Below are positions 16,770-26,580 of a stretch of 64,000 bases of DNA, piece after piece. The notes beneath the pieces are model-generated. The model was not told where the DNA came from. It was given only the letters and a program-made list of their open reading frames with translations, and ran no database searches. Every line of letters starts with the position of its first letter. The stretch's first letter is position 1. Origin of the DNA: JAUWKC01 sp035527845. GTDB lineage: Bacteria > Planctomycetota > Phycisphaerae > Sedimentisphaerales > Anaerobacaceae. The DNA lies in assembly GCA_035527845.1 (NCBI GenBank), contig DATKZT010000095.1, positions 1 through 64,000 of the forward strand. The letters are read 5' to 3'. The position numbers were made by a program, and so were the translations under genes.

Positions 16770-19700
16770 ATGTTACCTGAAGCCGTTCTTTCACATCCAA
16801 CGGTGGAGCGAGTGGGATGGACATTGGTTCATTTTTTGTGGCAGGCCGCCGCGCTGGCGGTAATCTTCGGCATCGAATTGGCGCTGCTGCGAAAGTCCAA
16901 AGCGAACGTGCGGTACTTGGCCGGGTGCCTGACGTTGGCGTTGATGATGCTGGCGCCGTGTTTGACGGTATTTATGGTGCCGGTATCGGAATCTGGTTTC
17001 GCGGCTGAATCTCATGCAACGGCGTCAATGCCGCCGGAGGTATCAACGACCGAGTTTGCAGGTTCGGTGGAATTATCCGTCTCGGAAGGACCACACCCCG
17101 GGCCGGCTCCTTCAAGGGATGTTGCACCTTCGCCTGTCACGGTTGGCCTTGGGCGTCCGTGGAAGGAGCGTGCGGCAGCGTTGATGGAGCCGGCTCTGCC
17201 TTATCTTGTTCTGGGCTGGCTGGTGGGTGTGTTCGGGCTTTCGGTATGGCACCTGGGCGGCTGGGCGCAGTTGCAGAGACTGCGCCGCCGGATGGTCAAA
17301 CCTGTTGACCAGCGATTGCGCAGCAAACTCCGCGAATTGGGCGAATCACTCGGCGTTCGTTGGGTGGTTGCGATTATGGAATCGGCGCTGGTGCAGGTGC
17401 CGACGGTGGTGGGCTGGCTAAAGCCCGTGATACTCCTGCCCGCAAGTGCGATGACCGGCTTGACCGCCGAACAATTGGAGGCGGTATTGGCGCATGAATT
17501 AGCTCATATCAGGAGGCTCGATTATCTGGTCAACATGGTGCAGACCGCCGTCGAGATTCTCGGCTTCTACCACCCGGCCGTCTGGTGGGTCTCGCACAAG
17601 ATTCGCATCGAGCGCGAGAACTGCTGCGACGATGTTGCGGTGAGTGTCACCGGTAACAAGGTGCGATACGCGAAAGCTCTGGCCCTGCTCGAAGAGATGC
17701 GCGGCAGCCGTAGGGGCTTAGCGGTGGCGGCCGACGGGGTCGGCCTCTTGGACCGTATTCGCCGCCTCGTCGGCAGCGGCTCCGCCGAACAACCCCGCTC
17801 CACCTGGCTCCCCGCCGCCATAACCATACTGCTTATACTGGCAATAGCCGTACCAACGACCATCGCACTAAACGCTGCGCAAGACAACAAACTGGATGTG
17901 GTGGTTGAGCGGGACTTGGAGGATGCCGAAAAGGAGCTTGAGGAGCGGTTGGGGCCGGTGATTCGCCGGCTCAAAGCCAAGTGGGGAGTTCCGGAGGACG
18001 GGTATCTCACCCAGGTACGCTCTGCCAACGGCAGGTACGTGCTCTTCCACGACAGCCGAATGGATGTGGAAATCAACGACAACGGCAGCTTCATGTGGGT
18101 CGAGTGGGCGGCGCTGGCGTGTGATGATGGGACGTTGCTTTGGGAAAAGCAGATGCGGTTGGCGCCGGTCCCGGCCATTGTGATTGCCGACGGCGGGACG
18201 GCGGCGCTGGCCGAGCTCCAGCAGGCGCCGGGCGGGGGCACAGAGGCCGTTCTTCGATTTATCGACAGCCGCGGTCAAATGCTCGGCGCGTATGACATGG
18301 GCACACACGGCTACAAGGGGACGTCAAACTGGTTCATCTACAACGGCTCGAGTATGCCGGGGCTTTTCAGTAGTGATGAGCAAAGGTTTTACTTGGCGGT
18401 TATGGACAATTGGCAACAGCATCTGGTTTGTCTTAGTCGTCAAGGCGAGGTCTTGTGGGCGACGCCATTTTTCGAGGAAAAGGATGCCGGCTGGGTGTGG
18501 CACAGTGCAGAGAAGGTGCTGTACACCGACGGCGAGTACCTGTTGGCTGTTGAGCATGACCATGATGCCAGGCCGACCAAAAGGTACGTGGTATTTACCA
18601 CCGCGGGCGAGAAGCTCCTCGGAGGTCGTGCCCCGACCGGTTCGAGCGTCCGGCTGGAGGCAGGCGACATTCTGATTGGCGGCGCCACCGGGGCCGAAAT
18701 TAGCAGACAGAGCTTGGATGGATTAGAGACGAAACGAGCAGATGGAACTCTAAGGGCGGTGAAAGTTGAGGTTTCCGAGGTTGTGAAAGTCATAAGGCTC
18801 CAGTACGCGGACCCGGAGGACCTCAGCGAACGTCTGAACGCGATATTCAGCGAGCCGGGCACTGTTACCGGGATGCGGCTCGATGAGACGGGCAAGGTCA
18901 TAGCCATGGTACGCTTCACCCCCGACCCTCGTGAGAAAACGATTCTTGTTCTTTGTCCTCCGGAGTTGGTGGGCAGTGTAGAGAAAATGATTAGAGAGCT
19001 TGACAGGCCTGGGTCCGGCATACGGGTCAGGAACTTTTCCGCGACGCTGTCGAATGGCGCGACGGTGGAGCTGGTGGGTCTGTATCATGGGGAAACGATT
19101 AAGGATTTGGTGTTCTGGAAGCCGGACGGGTCATTGTTTTCGGACTCAGAGAGTCAGAAGTACCGAGAAAGGGTAGCGCTTCCAAAGTGGCAAAATAAAG
19201 ACTTCAGGTTTGAATATGGTTTGATGACCAGATTCAGTCCGCTTGATGAGCTGAATACGGAGATGTTCGTCAAGCAGGGCCGACGGATGTCCACTAAGTC
19301 CCCAGGATCCGACGGGATAGCAATCGCACTGGTGGCGTCGGACCCGCACGAGCGGGAAGAGGGATTTTCAAAGGTGGCCAATATCAAGGCGGCCGCTGCG
19401 TATGGTGAGTGGGACACTCGTAAATGGTCGGCGGGAATTAACGATCCCTCGGTACTGTTCCTCGACGAGCACTCGAACATAATGCTTTCACCTCCGCGGA
19501 GAACCGGTGAGAGGGTGGGTGGGAGCGGATACGGCGGATACGGGAGGTCTTCTCCTCGGCGAAAGACTGATGAGCGGGTGCTCGATGTTACGGTCAATGC
19601 TGGCAACATCGACTTTGATTGCTTTTATGAGCTGAAAGACGGCTCCATTCATCAGGCTGAGTGGCGAGAGACGTTGGGGCAGCCGAATTGGATTGGCCCG

Positions 19701-20495
19701 GACCAAAGAACGCCAATGATTTGTAAGCGGTACGCACTTTCTCACAAGCCGGAAGAGATCACAGAATATATTGTCAAATATAGAAGATTTGAAATTGTCG
19801 AGTTCAAGAATGTCTCGCTCAAGCCTGGTTTCAAGACCGATGTGGAGGTTGTTGTGGGACATGCAGCGCCAGAGATGCCAAGCGAGCCGGGGCGCCAGGG
19901 TCGGCTGAGCCGAGAAGAAATTCGTGCGAAGCTGGCAAGTCTTGAAAACCGAAAAATGGATATTCAGAGAGATTTGAACGTAGCGGAAGACGCAATGGAG
20001 GAGGTTCGGGCAAGGTGGGGCTTCGGCGATCTCGAAGAGCGGAGCTATCCGCATCCGGTCACGGCAAGGCTGATGCGCCTCGAAAAGGAGCGGGACGATT
20101 GTCTTGTTGAGATGGCCCAGCTCGAGGCCCGAATTGGGACGATTGAAAAGCAAGCCGATAGCCCCCAGAAGGAAAAAGACCTGAAAAAGGCACGGGAAGA
20201 TTTGGCGGCGCTGACGGGCAAGCTTGAGCAGTTGCAGAAGATGTGCGCCGAAGCGGCGGCCAAGAAGAACGACCTTGATACGGCGCGGTTGCAGTACAGG
20301 CAGCGGGCAAGTGTAAGGGATGAGCGAAAGCGGATGCTCGATTCGATCAAGGCCGAAATTGAGAAGTTGAAGACACTCTACGATGACCCGGCCACGCCTG
20401 AAGGCGAGAAGCGCCAGGACGAAGGCACGGCAATAGAAAGAGATGAGGAGGAGAAAGCATATCGGCGAACGATGGAGAAAAGAGGCGCCAGATAG
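16770..20495 (+). CDS. BlaR1-like M56 sensor protease with large fused extracytoplasmic region
   Basis: The 1241-aa protein has N-terminal membrane helices (about 16-40, 48-70, 143-163), the M56 zinc site HELAH at 242-246 with a downstream acidic ERENCCDD segment, and another helix at 348-368. Instead of a penicillin-binding sensor, about 870 further residues follow. A beta-rich, propeller-like part (about 400-660) comes first, then a secretin-N-like domain near 668-750 (VIRLQYADPEDLSERLNAIF). A mixed region follows, and a long charged coiled coil runs from about 1048 to the end. GGGAGGA precedes the ATG. It probably senses an envelope signal and inactivates the upstream repressor. The ligand is unknown. 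Confidence 0.88.
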   Translation: MLPEAVLSHPTVERVGWTLVHFLWQAAALAVIFGIELALLRKSKANVRYLAGCLTLALMMLAPCLTVFMVPVSESGFAAESHATASMPPEVSTTEFAGSVELSVSEGPHPGPAPSRDVAPSPVTVGLGRPWKERAAALMEPALPYLVLGWLVGVFGLSVWHLGGWAQLQRLRRRMVKPVDQRLRSKLRELGESLGVRWVVAIMESALVQVPTVVGWLKPVILLPASAMTGLTAEQLEAVLAHELAHIRRLDYLVNMVQTAVEILGFYHPAVWWVSHKIRIERENCCDDVAVSVTGNKVRYAKALALLEEMRGSRRGLAVAADGVGLLDRIRRLVGSGSAEQPRSTWLPAAITILLILAIAVPTTIALNAAQDNKLDVVVERDLEDAEKELEERLGPVIRRLKAKWGVPEDGYLTQVRSANGRYVLFHDSRMDVEINDNGSFMWVEWAALACDDGTLLWEKQMRLAPVPAIVIADGGTAALAELQQAPGGGTEAVLRFIDSRGQMLGAYDMGTHGYKGTSNWFIYNGSSMPGLFSSDEQRFYLAVMDNWQQHLVCLSRQGEVLWATPFFEEKDAGWVWHSAEKVLYTDGEYLLAVEHDHDARPTKRYVVFTTAGEKLLGGRAPTGSSVRLEAGDILIGGATGAEISRQSLDGLETKRADGTLRAVKVEVSEVVKVIRLQYADPEDLSERLNAIFSEPGTVTGMRLDETGKVIAMVRFTPDPREKTILVLCPPELVGSVEKMIRELDRPGSGIRVRNFSATLSNGATVELVGLYHGETIKDLVFWKPDGSLFSDSESQKYRERVALPKWQNKDFRFEYGLMTRFSPLDELNTEMFVKQGRRMSTKSPGSDGIAIALVASDPHEREEGFSKVANIKAAAAYGEWDTRKWSAGINDPSVLFLDEHSNIMLSPPRRTGERVGGSGYGGYGRSSPRRKTDERVLDVTVNAGNIDFDCFYELKDGSIHQAEWRETLGQPNWIGPDQRTPMICKRYALSHKPEEITEYIVKYRRFEIVEFKNVSLKPGFKTDVEVVVGHAAPEMPSEPGRQGRLSREEIRAKLASLENRKMDIQRDLNVAEDAMEEVRARWGFGDLEERSYPHPVTARLMRLEKERDDCLVEMAQLEARIGTIEKQADSPQKEKDLKKAREDLAALTGKLEQLQKMCAEAAAKKNDLDTARLQYRQRASVRDERKRMLDSIKAEIEKLKTLYDDPATPEGEKRQDEGTAIERDEEEKAYRRTMEKRGAR

Positions 20496-20589
20496 TGCCG
20501 TTTCGATCTCGAGCCTCTGATGCTCTGTCGAAAAGTCGGGCGAGGGCTCTTGTCGCTTTCACTGAAGCGCCGTCAAAGGGCCTGCCGCC

Positions 20590-20720
20590 AACCGTCATTT
20601 CGACTGAAGGCCCGCACAGGCCTTCCACCCCACTGTCATTTCGACCGGAGGGCCGCCAAGCGGTCCGCAGCGCAGAAATCTCTTCAAATAGATTCCTCGA
20701 CTTCGTCCGCCTTTGACGGA
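20590..20720. repeat. Dispersed repeat with two GTCATTTCGA cores
   Basis: Two copies of GTCATTTCGACYG, about 40 bases apart, are followed by a GCAGAAATCTCTTCAAATAG segment and a TTCCTCGACTTCG end. Sequences of this type are scattered in many environmental bacterial genomes as non-coding repeats. The copy lies between the M56 gene and a broken WD40 gene, consistent with a recombination-prone spot. Confidence 0.55.
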
Positions 20721-20773
20721 AAAGCGCTGTTGATTCAATAAGAAGATGAATCTCAAGCCAGCGAGCCGGTGCC

Positions 20774-21118
20774 TTGAGCCCGGTTTTTTGGATGTTTTCG
20801 GCGGCATTCTCGCCGGATAGCCGGATGGTGGCGTCGGCAAGCCTGGACGGGACGGTGCGTCTTTGGGATGTCCAAACGGGCGAGCAGGTGTGCAGACTTG
20901 AGGGTCACGGCGAGCAGGTGGAGGGCCGGGTTATCGACCAGGAGGTGGATAGTGTTGCGTTTTCGTACGATGGCAGGGTTCTCGCCTCCGGCGGATTAGA
21001 CGGGACGGTTCTTTTGTGGGACGTGGAAGCGGTCACAAAGTCGCAGGTGCCGAAAGAGGACATCGAAGCGAGCGGAGAGATCGTTAGCAGCGAAGAGAAT
21101 TCTGGTGCCGGGGGGTGA
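20774..21118 (+). pseudogene. WD40-repeat protein fragment
   Basis: The 114-residue frame contains two WD40 repeats (FSPDSRMVASASLDGTVRLW and FSYDGRVLASGGLDGTVLLW) with a 20-residue interruption in the link, and then a short acidic tail. A propeller needs about seven repeats and normally a leader or kinase domain, so this is most likely the remnant of a larger gene. No ribosome site is evident. It stands directly after a dispersed repeat. Confidence 0.6.
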
Positions 21119-21279
21119 AGATTCGCTACAAGATGGTGCGAGAGGAACCGGGGCGCGCCGAGACGGAAGCTGCACGGCATTAATCATGCGCAGAAAACAG
21201 TGGTCGATTGAGCCCGCTTGCGTGAAGAGAAACCCTGTGCGATAAATCCTTTGGCCGAGCCCGTCTGGGCAGTGGGTGT

Positions 21280-22491
21280 CTATCTGGTCATAATCGAATT
21301 TAGCATATCGAGGTAGTCGGAGACCAATCGCGTTATGAGGAAGTTTTCTCTGACCGCTTCAATCGCATTCTTGCCGACGTGCTCGGCTTCCTTCGGGTTT
21401 TTCAGCAGGTGAACGATTCTGTCGGCAAAGCCCTGCGTGTCTTTTGGTTCGAGCAGGAAGCCGTCCCTGCCATCTTCAATCTGGCCGGGGATGCCGCCGA
21501 CATTCGAGGCGACGACGGGCTTGCCTTTCCAAAGTCCCTCGGTTACGGCCAGGCAGAAACCCTCCTTCGTGGACTTCTGTATGATTACATCCGAGAACCT
21601 CTGGACGGAGTTGACGAGGATGTCGTTGTTGCCGAGGACAAAGACTATGTCACCCTTCTTGAGGAACTTGTTGGCCTTTCGCTCGACTTTAGCATACATC
21701 TGCAACCCCTCGGGGTCGTCGCTGGCGAGGTTGTAGCAGAAAACAAGCCGGCAATCGACCTTCTCTTTGACCAGTGCGAACACATCAATCACGCCTTCGG
21801 GGTCTTTCCAGGGGTCGAGCCTGGATACCTGTGTGATTAAGGGCTTGTCGGTTGGGATGCCGGCCTTTTTGATGTATTTGAGGACGGTTTTCTCGGGAAG
21901 CTCTTTGTTCTTCAGGTTTAGCGGATTTATCGCCGGGAACATGAGTCTCTGGTCGATGGGCAGGTTGGGCTTGAAGTATCTCTTGCTGGATACCACAATC
22001 TGGTCGTATTTCAGCAGGTAGCCCTTGAGGAAATCCCAAAGCTCGGCGTGCGGGTCGGTCAGGTCGATGTGGCAGCGCCAGATCCAGGGCTGTCTCTTGA
22101 CGTAGGAGCGTATCATTGGCAGAGGCTGGGGGTCGTGCACTATCACGCAGTCGTGGTCAAGGTGCGTGAACTTCGCGAAGTTCTCGTTGACCTGAAGGTA
22201 AATCCGTTTCTTCATGTCGGAGAGATTGAGGTCCGCCCCCTGCAGGGCGTTGTGGAACTTTTTGGTGATATCGAAGAAGTCGGGGCTCCCATGGAGGATT
22301 CGCCACCCGGTTTTTATGCCGACGTCGTTCATCAACTGCACCAGCGAATAAAGTATTTCGGCGACGCCGCCGCCCTGATAGGTGGAGTTGATGTGGACTA
22401 TGTGTTTTCCGTAGAGCTTTCTTGCTCTGGCATAGACTTCGGCTAATGTCTTATCCGGCACTATGTGTCGGAAGCTCTCGAGGCTCAGCAT
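21280..22491 (-). CDS. treT: Trehalose synthase TreT (GT4)
   Basis: TreT joins NDP-glucose and glucose to trehalose in one reversible step. The 403-aa protein has the N-terminal acceptor region with HINSTYQGGGVAEIL, the donor-domain segments ITQVSRLDPWKDPEGVID and the E-x7-E motif in KEGFCLAVTEGLWKGKPV, followed by GGIPGQI. The ATG at 22491 has GGAGAA 9 bases upstream and overlaps the otsAB stop by 7 bases; a longer frame to 22668 runs inside otsAB and was rejected. Its position makes it the second trehalose-forming enzyme of one operon. A related GT4 function is possible, but the similarity in the N-terminal part is good. Confidence 0.85.
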   Translation of the reverse strand: MLSLESFRHIVPDKTLAEVYARARKLYGKHIVHINSTYQGGGVAEILYSLVQLMNDVGIKTGWRILHGSPDFFDITKKFHNALQGADLNLSDMKKRIYLQVNENFAKFTHLDHDCVIVHDPQPLPMIRSYVKRQPWIWRCHIDLTDPHAELWDFLKGYLLKYDQIVVSSKRYFKPNLPIDQRLMFPAINPLNLKNKELPEKTVLKYIKKAGIPTDKPLITQVSRLDPWKDPEGVIDVFALVKEKVDCRLVFCYNLASDDPEGLQMYAKVERKANKFLKKGDIVFVLGNNDILVNSVQRFSDVIIQKSTKEGFCLAVTEGLWKGKPVVASNVGGIPGQIEDGRDGFLLEPKDTQGFADRIVHLLKNPKEAEHVGKNAIEAVRENFLITRLVSDYLDMLNSIMTR

Positions 22492-24680
22492 AATAATGGT
22501 TCTCCTGTTAATTCTTTGAGCAATAATCTCATCTCGGTTACCGAATCGATATTGAAGCGCGCCTTTGAAATACTTCGGCCGACTTTTATTGAATAGGCGG
22601 TTTCGGGCAGCACGGCGAACATTTCCTCGTCCGTATAGTCGTCGCCCGCGGCGATAATGAAGTCCCACATCTGTTTTGCAAGCCAGAGTTCAACGGCGCG
22701 GCCCTTGTTTATGCCGAGGTGTCTGATTTCGATAATCTTGCTGCCTTCGAATACGCCTACGTCGAGATTGGCAGTGAGGTTCATCAGGTGGTCCTTCAAT
22801 TCCTGACCTCTGACTTGTGCGAGGTCGCGGTCGGCTTTTCGAAAATGCCAGACGAGGGAGAAGTCCTTTTCTTCGACCAGGGCGCCGGGAGTTCGGTCGC
22901 TGTACAGTTCGAGAATTGGCTTAATCGCGTCTTTCCAATCGTGGTGTGACATCTCCATGGACTGCCATTGTTTTGCTTTTTCCTTAATCCATGCGCCATG
23001 CTCGGCAACCAGCGCGATATCAAGATGACCGAGCCAGTCGGTCAACGTGGCCTTGTCCCGCCCGCTTATTACGACGACACAGTTGGCGGCATCTTCCGAC
23101 AAGCCCTGGAGCAGGGCGAGAATTTCCTTGTCGGGTCCGGCCCTTTCGGGTCTGTCCGTGAAGGGCACGACGGTTCCATCGTAGTCGAGAAGCAACAATC
23201 GTTTGCGTGCTCTTGTGTATTGGCGGACGAGTTCTTGTTTGGTTTGTTGGGATAATCTGCGGACGGAGAGCTGTTTCTGCGTGTTGGAGATATTCGACAG
23301 GGCGTTCAGGAAGTCGAGGGACCACTGAAAGATGTTGTAGCGCGAGAGGCGGTTTTGCATCAGGCGGTTGCGCCGAATCTGCTCATCTTCGGGCATTTGC
23401 AGTGCGTGTTTTATTGCCTCGACGATGGCGGCCTTATTGTTGGCGTTGACAATGAGGGCCTCACCCAGCTCGCTGGCCGCGCCGGTCATTTCACTGAGTA
23501 TTAGAACGCCTCTGCCGTCTGTTTTGCCGGCTATGAACTCTTTCGCTATCAGGTTCATGCCGTCCCGCAGAGGTGTCACGAGTGCGACGTCGCAAAGGTG
23601 ATACAGGGCGGTGAGCCTCTCGAAGGGCAGGAATCGGTATAGATACCAGACGGGCATCCAGCCGATGGTCCCGTGCTCTCCATTGACTCTGCCCACAAGC
23701 TGCTCGAGGTCCTCTCTGAGCTTCACATAGTCAGGGACGCGGGTGCGTGATGGGACGGCCACCATGATGAGTGTGACCTTGCCTCTGTATTCGGGGTTTT
23801 CCGACAAGAATAAGTCGAAGGCCTCCAATCGTTGTATGATACCCTTGGTGTAGTCGAGCCTGTCGACGGACAGGACTGTCTTGCAGTCGCCGACCTTCTG
23901 CCGGATTCTCCGTATCTCCTGCTGTACGGCAGGCAGCGACGCCGCCTGCGAGTATTTTTCGTAATCGATTCCCATGGGGAATGCGTCCACTTTGACGATG
24001 CGATTTTGGACGGTCAGCTCACCGAGGGTATGTTCGAGGCCGACTATGCGACACGCGCTGCTCAGAAAATGCCGGACGTAGTCGTATGTGTGGAATCCGA
24101 TCACATCGGCCCCCAGAAGTCCGTGAAGGATCTCTTCGCGCCACGGCAGCAGGCGGAACAGTTCGAACGACGGAAACGGTATATGAAGGAAGAAACCGAT
24201 TTGCGCTTCCGGCAGCTTCTGCCGTATGAGCCGAGGCAGCAGCATCAGGTGATAATCATGTATCCAGATGCGGTCTGTCGGCCCGGCAAGGTCCACTATT
24301 TCGCTGCAAAAGAGTTGATTGACGTGCTGGTAAGCCTTCCAGAAGCGTTTTTCATACAGGGTGTGCAGAGGGAAGTAATGAAAAAGAGGCCAGATGGTCT
24401 TGTTTGAAAAGCCTCGATAGTAATTTTCAACCTGTTTGTCGGACAGAAATACCGGTCGGCACTTCTCGTCAGCGAGCTTTTCGGTGATTTGAGCCCGGTC
24501 GTCAGTTTTCAGCTTTTCACTGGTAATTCCGGGCCATCCGATCCAGAGCTGGTCGTATGATTTTGGCAGCGATGCCAGTCCGCTGGCCAGCCCTCCCGGA
24601 CTCCGCTGGAAGCTGATATTGCCTGACCTGACGGTTACGCTGACGGGCAGTCTGTTGGCAATTATTAGCAGTCTGTTCAT
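22485..24680 (-). CDS. otsAB: Fused trehalose-6-phosphate synthase/phosphatase
   Basis: The 731-aa fusion makes trehalose from UDP-glucose and glucose-6-phosphate, with dephosphorylation by the second domain. Residues 1 to about 470 are GT20 (start LLIIANRLPVSV, RSPGGLASGL, HDYHLMLLPRLIR, SVDRLDYTKGI, RDGMNLIAKEF). Residues about 490-731 are a HAD phosphatase (LLLDYDGTVVPF with the nucleophile Asp, SGRDKATL, AGDDYTDEEMF). All usual catalytic motifs of both halves are visible. AAGGG stands before the ATG. It is the first gene of a leftward operon with treT. Confidence 0.96.
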   Translation of the reverse strand: MNRLLIIANRLPVSVTVRSGNISFQRSPGGLASGLASLPKSYDQLWIGWPGITSEKLKTDDRAQITEKLADEKCRPVFLSDKQVENYYRGFSNKTIWPLFHYFPLHTLYEKRFWKAYQHVNQLFCSEIVDLAGPTDRIWIHDYHLMLLPRLIRQKLPEAQIGFFLHIPFPSFELFRLLPWREEILHGLLGADVIGFHTYDYVRHFLSSACRIVGLEHTLGELTVQNRIVKVDAFPMGIDYEKYSQAASLPAVQQEIRRIRQKVGDCKTVLSVDRLDYTKGIIQRLEAFDLFLSENPEYRGKVTLIMVAVPSRTRVPDYVKLREDLEQLVGRVNGEHGTIGWMPVWYLYRFLPFERLTALYHLCDVALVTPLRDGMNLIAKEFIAGKTDGRGVLILSEMTGAASELGEALIVNANNKAAIVEAIKHALQMPEDEQIRRNRLMQNRLSRYNIFQWSLDFLNALSNISNTQKQLSVRRLSQQTKQELVRQYTRARKRLLLLDYDGTVVPFTDRPERAGPDKEILALLQGLSEDAANCVVVISGRDKATLTDWLGHLDIALVAEHGAWIKEKAKQWQSMEMSHHDWKDAIKPILELYSDRTPGALVEEKDFSLVWHFRKADRDLAQVRGQELKDHLMNLTANLDVGVFEGSKIIEIRHLGINKGRAVELWLAKQMWDFIIAAGDDYTDEEMFAVLPETAYSIKVGRSISKARFNIDSVTEMRLLLKELTGEPLLC

Positions 24681-25056
24681 GTGTGCCCTTCATTTTGCGT
24701 ATCTGCGTTCTTTGCCGAGGGGGGCGGGCACAGGCTCCGCCGCCGGCGGGAGCCGATGGGGCGCCGGCTTTCGGAGCAGTTACTGTTTTGCACCACGCAA
24801 ACCATCCTAACCCGGCAGTATATCAGATTCACAGCCGAGGGCAAGGTTAAAAGGATGTGCCGGAAGATTTCGGGCTGCGGCGGGGGCGATACGTTGTTGT
24901 GGTCGCGGATGATGGGGTTCTTTGTGCGAGGGTCGGCCAGCCGGCAGATGATTTTTGCAGTGGCCAGCGGGCGGGTTTTGCGATAACATAATCGATGTGC
25001 CGGCGTATGGTTTGCCGGGCAGAGGCCCGGCGTCAGGTGGTGTATAGGGCTGTGCG
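24681..25056. other. Intergenic region between divergent sugar genes
   Basis: This 376-base stretch lies between otsAB (leftward) and a GT4 gene (rightward). It is GC-rich with no open frame that looks coding. No clear promoter, terminator or RNA gene was recognised. Confidence 0.55.
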
Positions 25057-26202
25057 ATGAGTGAAGCGGCAAGGATGTCTGAAGAAGAGAAGGTCGAGAA
25101 GAGGACGGTTCGTCCGGTCCTGATAGTCTCGGACCACACGATTCGTGAGTATTCGATGCTTCTGCAACATCTCTTGTCGGGTCTGACCGATGAGTCGGCG
25201 CCAGCGGCATTGGTGTGCCGGCCGGACTGTAAGGTTGATTCTGTGCTCCTGCCTCTGGTGGAGGTCGTGCGGCATCCGGTCTATGATCTGCCTTTTCTGG
25301 GGCGGCAGAACCTCAGGATGCTGGCCGAGCGTCTGGAGAAATTTCAGCCGACCGTTCTGCACTGTTTGTGCGAGAGCCAGGCGGTGCTTACCAGGCAGTT
25401 GGCCGAGCAGTTGGACCTGCCATACGTGTTGACGGTCAATTCGCTGCCGAAGCGAAGGAGCAAGCTGTTCATTCTGTGGGGCCGCTGTTGGAGAATTATG
25501 GCGCCGGTGGGTAGTATTGCTGCTGAGCTGCGCCGGCTGTACCCGCGATTTGCCGATAGGATTGTGCAGGTGAACGTTGGGACATTCGTGGAAGATTCGA
25601 GCGGCTGTTTCTGGGAGCCGGGCGGGCTGGTGAGCATAGTGACCGCCCGTGCGTTGAACAGCGCCCATGACTTCGAGAGCTTGTTCAAGGCGGTCAAGCG
25701 GCTGGTCCTCGACGGTTATGAGTTCTTGTTGGTGGTGATGGGCGACGGGCCGGCGGAAAGCCAGGTCCGAAAGATGCTGCGTTCTCTCGGCCTTTTGTGG
25801 ATTGTGACTCTCGTTCCGATGATGGAGCCCTGGCGTGCGGTTCTGGCCGCCGGTGACATCTATGTTCAGCCTCAGCCGAGCAGGGCGTTCGACCCTTTGC
25901 TGCTGGAGGCGATGAGCGTTGGTACGGCGGTCGCCGCCTGCAGGGGCGGCGTCGATGACTTGATTATCGACGGGCAGACGGGCGTTGTTTTCGACCCTAA
26001 TGACGAATTGAGCATATACGCCAGCTTGCAGCGGCTTTTTGAGAGGCCGGAGTTTGCCCGCCAACTGGCCAGAGGGGCTCAGCAGTACGTCCGCGAAAAC
26101 CACTCCGTCAGCAAAATGGTATCTGACATTCTCCAGGTCTATCACGATGCCCACCTCTGGTACGCCGAACAGGGCCGCATACAACCCGCCGAGGCCGTTT
26201 AG
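25057..26202 (+). CDS. Family 4 glycosyltransferase
   Basis: The 381-aa protein has a two-domain GT-B pattern: an N-terminal part with LHCLCESQAV and a C-terminal donor part with IVTARALNSAHDF, VVMGDGPAE, and the E-x-A-M segment DPLLLEAMSVGTAVAACRGG. These support a retaining GT4 enzyme, possibly acting on polysaccharide or glycolipid. The acceptor is unknown. It is divergent from the trehalose genes. The first Met is followed by another at 25075, either of which could be the start. Confidence 0.85.
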   Translation: MSEAARMSEEEKVEKRTVRPVLIVSDHTIREYSMLLQHLLSGLTDESAPAALVCRPDCKVDSVLLPLVEVVRHPVYDLPFLGRQNLRMLAERLEKFQPTVLHCLCESQAVLTRQLAEQLDLPYVLTVNSLPKRRSKLFILWGRCWRIMAPVGSIAAELRRLYPRFADRIVQVNVGTFVEDSSGCFWEPGGLVSIVTARALNSAHDFESLFKAVKRLVLDGYEFLLVVMGDGPAESQVRKMLRSLGLLWIVTLVPMMEPWRAVLAAGDIYVQPQPSRAFDPLLLEAMSVGTAVAACRGGVDDLIIDGQTGVVFDPNDELSIYASLQRLFERPEFARQLARGAQQYVRENHSVSKMVSDILQVYHDAHLWYAEQGRIQPAEAV

Positions 26203-26213
26203 CCGCTTGTCCG

Positions 26214-26480
26214 TTGTTGTTGTGGCTGGATGTGAAGTTGGGAAGTTTGGGCGGTTTGGGAGTGATATTTCCGGTCTTGAAATTGGGTTCGTTTGGGTTC
26301 GTTTTGGCTTTGGGTGCCCCTGGCGGGCCAAAAATTGGGTTTGCTTTGGCTTTGATTGGGTTTGTTTGGGTTTGCTTTTGGGTCCCGCCGAAGGGCCTTG
26401 ATTTCCGTAATCCTTTGTGGGAACTGGACTTGCGGTGGTTTTTGGTGTTTTCGAAATTGGGTTTGTTTTGCACGAAAAGT
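26214..26480 (-). repeat. Planctomycete-type Lys-Pro-Asn / Gln-Thr-Asn-Pro repeat
   Basis: Short degenerate units of TTTGGGTTTG and similar motifs are repeated along this stretch. Read on the minus strand they give strings such as KTNPISKTPK, KPKQTQ, RTQTNPI and NRPNFP. From memory, similar strings occur as many short hypothetical ORFs in related planctomycete genomes, so this is better described as a dispersed DNA repeat than a gene. A long minus-strand open frame (26108-26656) results from it. Confidence 0.6.
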
Positions 26481-26483
26481 TGA

Positions 26484-26580
26484 AAAGGTAAACGGTAAAT
26501 GGTAAGTGGTGAGTGGTAATGGGCGGGTGGCGAGTCGTAATTGGTGAATGGTAACTCACTGTTGGGTGTCGAGTAGCTTA
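26484..26580. repeat. Degenerate GGTRARTGGT tandem repeat
   Basis: Consecutive imperfect units such as GGTAAATGGTAAGTGGTGAG make up most of this stretch, directly beside the Lys-Pro-Asn-type repeat. It is simple-sequence DNA without coding sense. Confidence 0.6.
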
